DNA from: Thalassia testudinum
Taxonomy: Eukaryota > Streptophyta > Magnoliopsida > Alismatales > Hydrocharitaceae
DNA length: 64,000 nt
Reading direction: 5' to 3'
Assembly (NCBI GenBank): GCA_037157565.1
Contig: JAZHRO010000036.1
Location: 129,402,001-129,466,000, forward strand
Positions 58,281-64,000 of the stretch are shown here, piece by piece. The notes beneath the pieces were generated by a model that worked only from the letters and a program-made list of their open reading frames with translations, made no database searches and was not told the origin of the DNA. The translations under genes and the position numbers were made by a program. Each line of letters begins with the position of its first letter. Within the stretch, counting starts at the first letter, position 1.

Positions 58281-58670
58281 CTAGAACTTTGAGATTATGT
58301 GCGATGCATCAGATTTTGCCATTGATGTAGTCCTAGGACAAAGAAGAGAGAAGAAGCCTGTGATGATCTACTACGTGAGCAAAACGTTGATGAGGCTCAG
58401 TGGAATTACACCGTCATAGAAAAAGAACTGCTCGCCGTAGTATTTGGATTAGAAAAGTTCTGATCATACCTTTTGGGATCCCATGTGATTGTTTACACTG
58501 ACCACTTGGCTATTCGTCATTTGTTGGCCAAAAAGGACACTAAACCCAGGCTCATCTGATGGATCCTGCTCTTATAGGAATTTGACCTGGAAATATGTGA
58601 CAAAGCCGGGTCCAAAAACATCGTAGCCGATCACCTGTCTAGACTTCACCTGAACCACATCAGATCCTCA
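58281..58670 (+). pseudogene. pol: RNase H of E
   Basis: Recognisable as MCDASDFAIDVVLGQ (58290-58340), then across a frameshift near 58385 [39 protein letters not shown] and [10 protein letters not shown]. The catalytic Asp (CDAS), Glu (EKEL) and Asp (YTDH) are present. Three or more stops interrupt the sequence. Confidence 0.87.
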
Positions 58671-60011
58671 TTACCTTTGACTGACACCTTCCCTAATGAA
58701 CAACTTCTAGCCGTGCAAGGAAGAAAGCTACCCTGGTATGTAGACTTAGTCAACTATCTGGTGGTAGGACAAACTCTGCACGACTGGTCCAAATAGCAAT
58801 GAGATAAGTTCTTGGCTGAGGCCAAGCACTATTTCTGGGATGATCTTATGCTGTTTAGACTCTGTGTTGACCAGATCATTAGGAGGTGTATTCCTAAAGA
58901 GGAAGTCCAAAGTGCGCTATCCTTTTGTCACGACCAAGCCTATGGTGGCCACTTCTCTAGGAAGCAAACAGCTGCAAAGGTTTTGTAGTTCGGATTTTAC
59001 TAGCCATCCTTATTCAAGGACGCACACAGTTTTGCCAAGACTTGCTCTCGGTGCTAGACATTGGGGACTATGACTAGAAAAGATATGATGCCCCTCTAGT
59101 CCATTCTGATTGTCGAAATTTTCGATGTTTGGGGCGTCGATTTTATGGGTCCCTTCCCGCCATCCAATAGCTACGAGTACATATTAGTCTCAGTAGACTA
59201 TGTCTCAAAGTGGATCGAAGCCATAGCCACCCAAAGATGTGACTATAAGGCTTTCATGGACTTTGTTAAGCAAAACATCTTCTCTCGGTTTGGAATATCG
59301 AAAGCCATGATTAGTGATGGTGGGAGCCACTTTATTCATGCCCAATTTCATGCCCTAGTTAGAAAATATGGGGTTACTCACCGCATTGCTACCCCGTATC
59401 ACCCACAAACAAATGGGCAAATCGAGGTCTCTAATAGACAGATCAAGAATATTCTGCAAAAGACCGTGAGACCTGATCGGAAGGATTGGTCCACATGTTT
59501 GGATGATTCCTTTTGGGCATACAGGACTGCTTTTAAGACCCCAATAAGCATGTCGCCTTATCATTTGGTCTTTGGCAAAGCTTTCCACCTTCCAGTCGAG
59601 TTGGACCACCTGGCATATTAGGCTATTAAGCAGTGCAATATGGATTCCCAGTTGATCGGAGCTCAAAGGATGCTCCAACTCTCCGAGCTCGAGGAAATCC
59701 GTCAGAACGCCTATGAGAACAGTCGACTTTACAAAGAAAAGATGAAATCCGTCCATGACAGACACATTCATAGGAAAACCTTCGAGCCCAATCAACAAGT
59801 CTGGCTTTTTCATGCAAGACTTAAACTTTTTCCTGGGAAACTGAGATCAAAATGGATAGGACCATATCAGGTGGTCAAACCTTATCCCAATGGGGCAATT
59901 GAGATTGTAGATCCTAACACAGGGCAAACCTTCACAGTAAATGGCCAGAGATTAAAACATTATCTTGCTCAGGTTCCCCCAAAGGAAGTAGTCACTCTCA
60001 TCGAGGGTTGA
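58671..60011 (+). pseudogene. pol: Integrase of E and end of pol
   Basis: The zinc-binding part reads SFCHDQAYGGHFSRKQTAAK and later CSRC, preserving the HHCC residues, but with several stops (58790-59100). The catalytic core is open at 59145-59621: the first Asp in GVDFMGPF, the second in MISDGGSHF and the Glu in [15 protein letters not shown], the D-D35-E pattern. A TAG at 59619-59621 is followed by the C-terminal region (59640-60011: [37 protein letters not shown]). Pol ends VVTLIEG at 60011. Integrase would insert the cDNA; this copy is dead. Confidence 0.9.
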
Positions 60012-61276
60012 CATGGAGCTTCGCCCAACTGGAGGCAATAAACTCAGCTCTTCCTGGGAGGCAGCCCAAAAGATTCAGACTGATTAGGTAAACTGCAACA
60101 CTCAGGTGATTTCTTTCTGTACCCCCGTGCATACATTTATTTGCCAATGAGGACATTGTTCAACTTAAGCATGGGGGGTGGTAATTCACATTCTTTGAGT
60201 TTATATTATCAACTTGAATTATATATATAACAATAATAATAAAAAAGGAAGGAAAACTTAGGCATTGAGAGCATGTCAACTGTGGGAAATAATACGAGAA
60301 GAACCTGAAGCACCTAGACTTTTCAGGCCTTTAGGTTTAATCAGTCCTGGTGTCAACTAAAATGTGGATTTAGCCCCAAATCTTCGCAACCTTAATTTAC
60401 ATTAATTTGATCAATAAAGAAAGGTGATGCGTATACGACTTATCAACGCGCCCTTTGACTTGGAGGGACTTTTAGTCTAAGCATCTACACACATTTTTGC
60501 ACTGACTCACTCGGAGATTCTAACAGAAATTGGGTAGCTAATGAACCTTCTAGGGTAGTATGGTTGTCAAGTTATTGTGGGTAACAGTCCATTGGCCGGT
60601 TGTCCAGAGCCCAGCCATAGAACCATTCTCTTTTATTGCCTCTAGGTAAATCTTAGATTAGGGAAGCCACCTACTGAAACAACAAAAGAGAAAGCAAGAA
60701 AAAAAAGAGAAAAAGGGAGAAATAGAAAAAAATATATATAGAAAAAGAAGAAAAAGGAAAAAAATAAATAAGGCACACTTCATCGCACGAGTATGGCTGG
60801 CAAGTGGTCGTGGGTAACAACCAATTAGCCAGTTGTCCAGAACCTAGCTCACTAAATGCATGAAAAAGCCCAAAACACTCAAGGAAGAAGCGGGGAAGTA
60901 GAGCAATCCTAGGTGATATACACTGGAAATACCCTTGTGCTAACCCCACTAAAAATAAAAGTATGGAGAAAGCTACCAATCGGAAAGATACACCTTTAGG
61001 CAAGCATTCTCTTTTCCAAACACCTAGGAGTGTAGAAACCTGAAGTTTGTTTTAATTACCATTGAGTGAGTCTATCACAATCTTCACACCAAGATGCTTA
61101 GCACTAAGAGTCTTTTTCGAGTTATTGGTGGGTTGGGTAGCCGTAAAAAGTTACCTACACACTCTCAACTCCAAAAATCCAAAAAAATTAGAAAAGATGA
61201 AAAAGAAAAAAAATATATATATATATTTGTATTTATGCTTTAAAGCGAGGACTTGGGTGGTTTGCATTTTGGCAGA
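60012..61276 (+). other. 3' non-coding interior of E
   Basis: No gene seen. It has the post-ORF motif (60020-60068, ending CTGGGAGGCAGCCC), the internal polypurine copy AGCATGGGGGG (60168-60177) and the two GGT..CAAGTT motifs near 60560 and 60790. Homology to C stops at GCAGAT (61272-61277), where G begins. Confidence 0.75.
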
Positions 61277-62409
61277 TGATGCATCTCATCGAGTGCTTCC
61301 GATGGTGGCAGCGACACGTCACGAGTAGGTCGGTGGCGGTCGGTCGGAGGAGATGAAGCTCTCCGGCGAGGAGGTCTGTCAACAGTGACTGTTGGGATGT
61401 TTCCTACTGCTTACTGCAGGTGATGCGAGGAGGTGCATGCAGGCGTGATGGCGTGGCAGAGGGGTTGCTGGCTTGCTGGAGATGCGCGCGGCCACGCGTG
61501 CATTGCCAACCTACTGGAGATACACATGGCCACGCACTGCTGGCTGCTGATGGGAGCACGCTGCTGGTGCATGTGTGCGACCGCGCGCGAGCGAGATGCT
61601 ACTGGTGGAACGGCGTAGAGGCGCTGGTTGCGCTGCTGGTGCACGCTCACATGCGGGGGTGAGGAGGCTGGAGATGGAGTGGTCGCGCGTGGCACACTGC
61701 TAGAGTAGGTTGCGGTTTGGGTTCCTGTTGGGTGCAAACAGGGGAAGAAGGAGACAAGATGAGGATGATGAAGAGCCCAACTGTGTGCTGATGGTGGCTA
61801 TGCACGCGCACAAGGGCACGTGGCTTCTGGCCTTGAAGGGGGGTGCGCACGAGCTGCTGTTCGGTGGCTGAGCGTGAGCGCGGGCTGGAGTGCAGGCGTG
61901 TGCGGCCGGTCTTGTGGTTGTGGCATTGGTGATAGGGAGGTGAGGCCGACGTTGATCCACAGTGTAGGTCTAGGTCCACGGTGCACGTTCAGAGCATGGT
62001 GCAGGTGAGAGGACCAAGGTGGAGAGGGTGGAGGTCCTTCCCTCCCGGGGGAGAAGATGGATCATATATCCTCAGAAGCCCAGGCCTTTTCTTTCCAAAA
62101 CCTCCTATTGTTGCTACTTTCTCTCTTAGTCTGTTTCCTTTCCCTGAGGACTCGGCTTTTCCAACAGCAGCGGTGACACGGTGGGATTAGGTAGCAGTGT
62201 CGATGGACTTGGAGGGAATTGTTGTGAGGAGGAAGGCGGTGCTGCAAATTTATTCCTCGCCTACATAAAATTATGTTATTAACTTATCTTTAAAAAAATG
62301 TATGCAGGTTAAGCTAAATTGTCATTTAATTCATGAATAATTATATATTATGAACATGTAATTAACAATTACTTAGGCTAATTAGCACTCCACTAAAGTG
62401 GACTGATCA
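61277..62409 (-). repeat. 3' LTR of G (about 1.13 kb)
   Basis: On the minus strand it starts TGATCAGTCCACTTTAGTGG at 62409 after a GGGGGGATT tract. The other end is set only by the loss of E homology and a TG at 61277, so it may be off by a few bases or the LTR may be truncated. The left two thirds are GC-rich; the open frames there have no family resemblance. The usual TGTTCGAC block is not found, which supports truncation or divergence. Confidence 0.6.
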
Positions 62410-62424
62410 AATCCCCCCATGACT
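62410..62424 (-). other. 3' polypurine tract of G
   Basis: The minus strand reads AGTCATGGGGGGATT immediately before the LTR start. Confidence 0.75.
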
Positions 62425-64000
62425 AAGTTTTGCTAGTCCCGAGCAAAAGTGAAAAAATAATGAAAGTAACCAAAAGATTTCTTCTTCTCTTATTCCAAAA
62501 ATTTAGAGATCAGACTAAAATGAAATGATAGTAGCCTAGGTAATGGATCCAAGGGAAAAGCCAACTTATATTTAAAGTTCGTACTTAACCCTTGGTAAAC
62601 ATTTCTATCAGGATAGGCAACTACTTCCCTTGGGGTTAAAGTAGAAAATAATCTGTAGTTTGACCCCGGCTTTCTGGCTTTGGTAGGAGATACTGAGTTG
62701 AATGGATTAATATTTGGTGGCTTATACTCATCTGGTGCTATATGAAGTCTAGTACTGCAGACTCTAGATCTCTAGATTATTAAACAAGTCAACCCAGAAA
62801 TAGGCTAAACACTATGCTCTCTTTGCGTTCCCTTGTGCTCACTCACTCTCTCCTTTCTTTTTCTCTTCCTTCCATCTTTCTTTTTTGAGATCACATATCT
62901 TACCAGATTTTTGTAAATGTACTCAATATTTGGTGGCCTCACATGGCATTCACACGTCAATAAAAATCCTAATAACTCTACAACTAAGTTAGAAGTCCTC
63001 AGCCAGTATTCGGGCGATCAGAAATACAGAAAAGTAGGTAGGGGTCATATTTGGTGGATCGTAATGAGTGTTTTTGTTGTTGCCTCAAAAACATTGACAA
63101 AAATGACAAGAAGATAAAACTCCAAACTTGGACTCTTTTTTTTTTTCGTTTTCTCGTTCTTCTTCATCTTTTTTTATATAAATATTTTTCCTCTCTCTTT
63201 TTTCTATTTTTTTCTTTTCTCTCTCATTTTTTCTATTTTATAAAAATTAACATAACAAGATGCAGACTTTTATTCATGAGGCATTATTAGGGATGATGAT
63301 GGTTAAGAGGATATTGTGTGGCTTATTTGGTGGAAGTGCCTACTTTCGGCCCTGGGAAAGGATGGATAAGACAAACGTATTTCTGACCTTTGACACTATT
63401 ACCCTCCTTTAGCCGAGGACACTATGAAAGACAGTCGTAACCATCTACCATAGTCATAGTTTTATCAAGATTCACTCTCTATGTATCTGCCTTATTTGGT
63501 GACTCTCAGGAATTCACTCAATGTATGCACACAAAAATAGAAAGCGAAAACTATGCCTAAATCTGATGTATCCTCATCTAATAGTCCAGAACTTAAGAGT
63601 CCTTGCATTAGACTTAGCGCACCAGTAATCTCTATACATTCTTCTTACAAATATGAGGTGGATCAAATAGAAGATAGTATGCCTGACTCCCTTTTAACTG
63701 TCCAAGGGTCTAGTAGACTAAAAATGCTTATTGACTTTCTATAAAGATCCATTACCCAGTTTATGTGTAAGTGAATGTAACTATACTAGATTCTAAACTT
63801 AAGAAATAATTCAAGAAGAAAAACTTCAATGGCACTTCCTTGATAAATTTTCTGTTAGGGACTAACCAATTCAGCTCAAGAAATTTTTTTTTTTACCTAA
63901 TACACTATCCTAAATGTATGCAACTATTTATAAATGCTATAAACATCCTCAGATTATATCCCCCCATGCCTAAGATTGATAAAGTCCTCATTGAAAAAAT
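62425..64000 (-). other. 3' non-coding interior of G
   Basis: No gene seen. It contains five copies of TATTTGGTGG (plus-strand reading; 62711, 62927, 63048, 63324, and 63493 with one change), T-rich tracts near 63140-63240, and the internal polypurine copy at 63960-63971. Confidence 0.65.

Larger units (their letters stand above)
9798..61276 (+). mobile_element. Element E: Athila-like autonomous-type element, split and truncated
   Basis: The 5' LTR (9798-11294), PBS, leader and first third of gag (to 13032) are separated from the rest of gag, pol and the 3' non-coding region (54910-61276) by the 41.9-kb B nest. The reading frame of gag joins exactly across the nest once one target duplication is removed. 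By comparison with C, about 200 bp of interior before the 3' LTR are missing in the window, because G entered at 61277. Many stops and frameshifts show that E is old. Confidence 0.9.
61277..64000 (-). mobile_element. Element G: 3' end of a minus-strand retrotransposon
   Basis: The 3' LTR (61277-62409) and about 1.6 kb of interior lie in the window; the rest continues to the right. It cut E about 200 bp before its 3' LTR. The interior ends at the right edge with the minus-strand AATGAGGACTTT and AGGCATGGGGGG motif, the same internal polypurine copy seen in A-E, so G belongs to the same broad group. No TSD can be tested. Confidence 0.7.

Noticed and set aside
54910..60011. A separate second Athila element distinct from the one starting at 9798
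   Set aside because: The gag frame at 13032 and at 54910 joins without gap or overlap after removing one copy of the TSD of B, so both parts are one element.
61411..61979. Overlapping open frames in the GC-rich G LTR
   Set aside because: Several frames are open on both strands at once, as is usual in GC-rich DNA. No motif was recognised.
63553..63744. 63-codon frame near the right edge
   Set aside because: Short, on the strand opposite to G, no recognisable similarity; likely chance.

Overview
The window is flowering-plant nuclear DNA made almost entirely of nested LTR retrotransposons. I see no host gene, rRNA, functional tRNA gene or CRISPR array. The evidence is broken gag-protease-RT-RNase H-integrase reading frames of the Ty3/gypsy Athila-like type, primer-binding sites complementary to the 3' end of plant tRNA-Asp, polypurine tracts of the form AGGCATGGGGGTA, long TG...CA LTRs (1.4-2.8 kb), and exact 5-bp target duplications that let the nest be dissected. 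The species cannot be named from the sequence; the nesting suggests a repeat-rich angiosperm genome.

I use letters for the elements. From the left edge: an LTR fragment of an unknown element (1-835) cuts H. H is a minus-strand Athila-like element (gag-pol 836-3780, leader, PBS, 5' LTR to 7591). H sits in the leader of a related element J (7592-7783). J is cut by F (minus; 3' LTR 7784-9176). F is cut by E, a plus-strand autonomous-type element with its 5' LTR at 9798-11294. The gag of E is split at 13032 and resumes at 54910; its decayed pol ends at 60011. The 3' end of E is cut at 61276 by G (minus), which runs off the right edge.

Inside the gag of E lies B (13033-54904, TSD GAGAC/GTGAC). 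Both LTRs of B were hit again: the 5' LTR by A (15480-25533, TSD CAGAG) and the 3' LTR by C (32006-53489, TSD TGCCC). C is cut in its reading frame by D (35885-49784, minus, TSD TAGCC). The pol of D carries a solo LTR, K (40695-42950, TSD GAGCA). The nest J>F>E>B>C>D>K is seven levels deep.

Two autonomous/non-autonomous partnerships stand out. H (gag-pol) shares LTR start, PBS and leader with A and B, which lack gag-pol and instead encode an acidic protein of unknown function: intact in A (620 codons, 19307-21169), broken in B. D (gag-pol) shares LTRs and leader with C, which also lacks gag-pol and carries an acidic reading frame in the same place, with a short C-terminal resemblance to that of A. 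A, B and C would depend on enzymes supplied in trans; this is inference. The intact ORF of A is the only convincing full-length coding sequence in the window. Other unexplained structures are hairpins at LTR starts, a duplicated polypurine tract, a tRNA-like module and a palindrome inside the C/D LTRs, and a dense AGCT tract in K.
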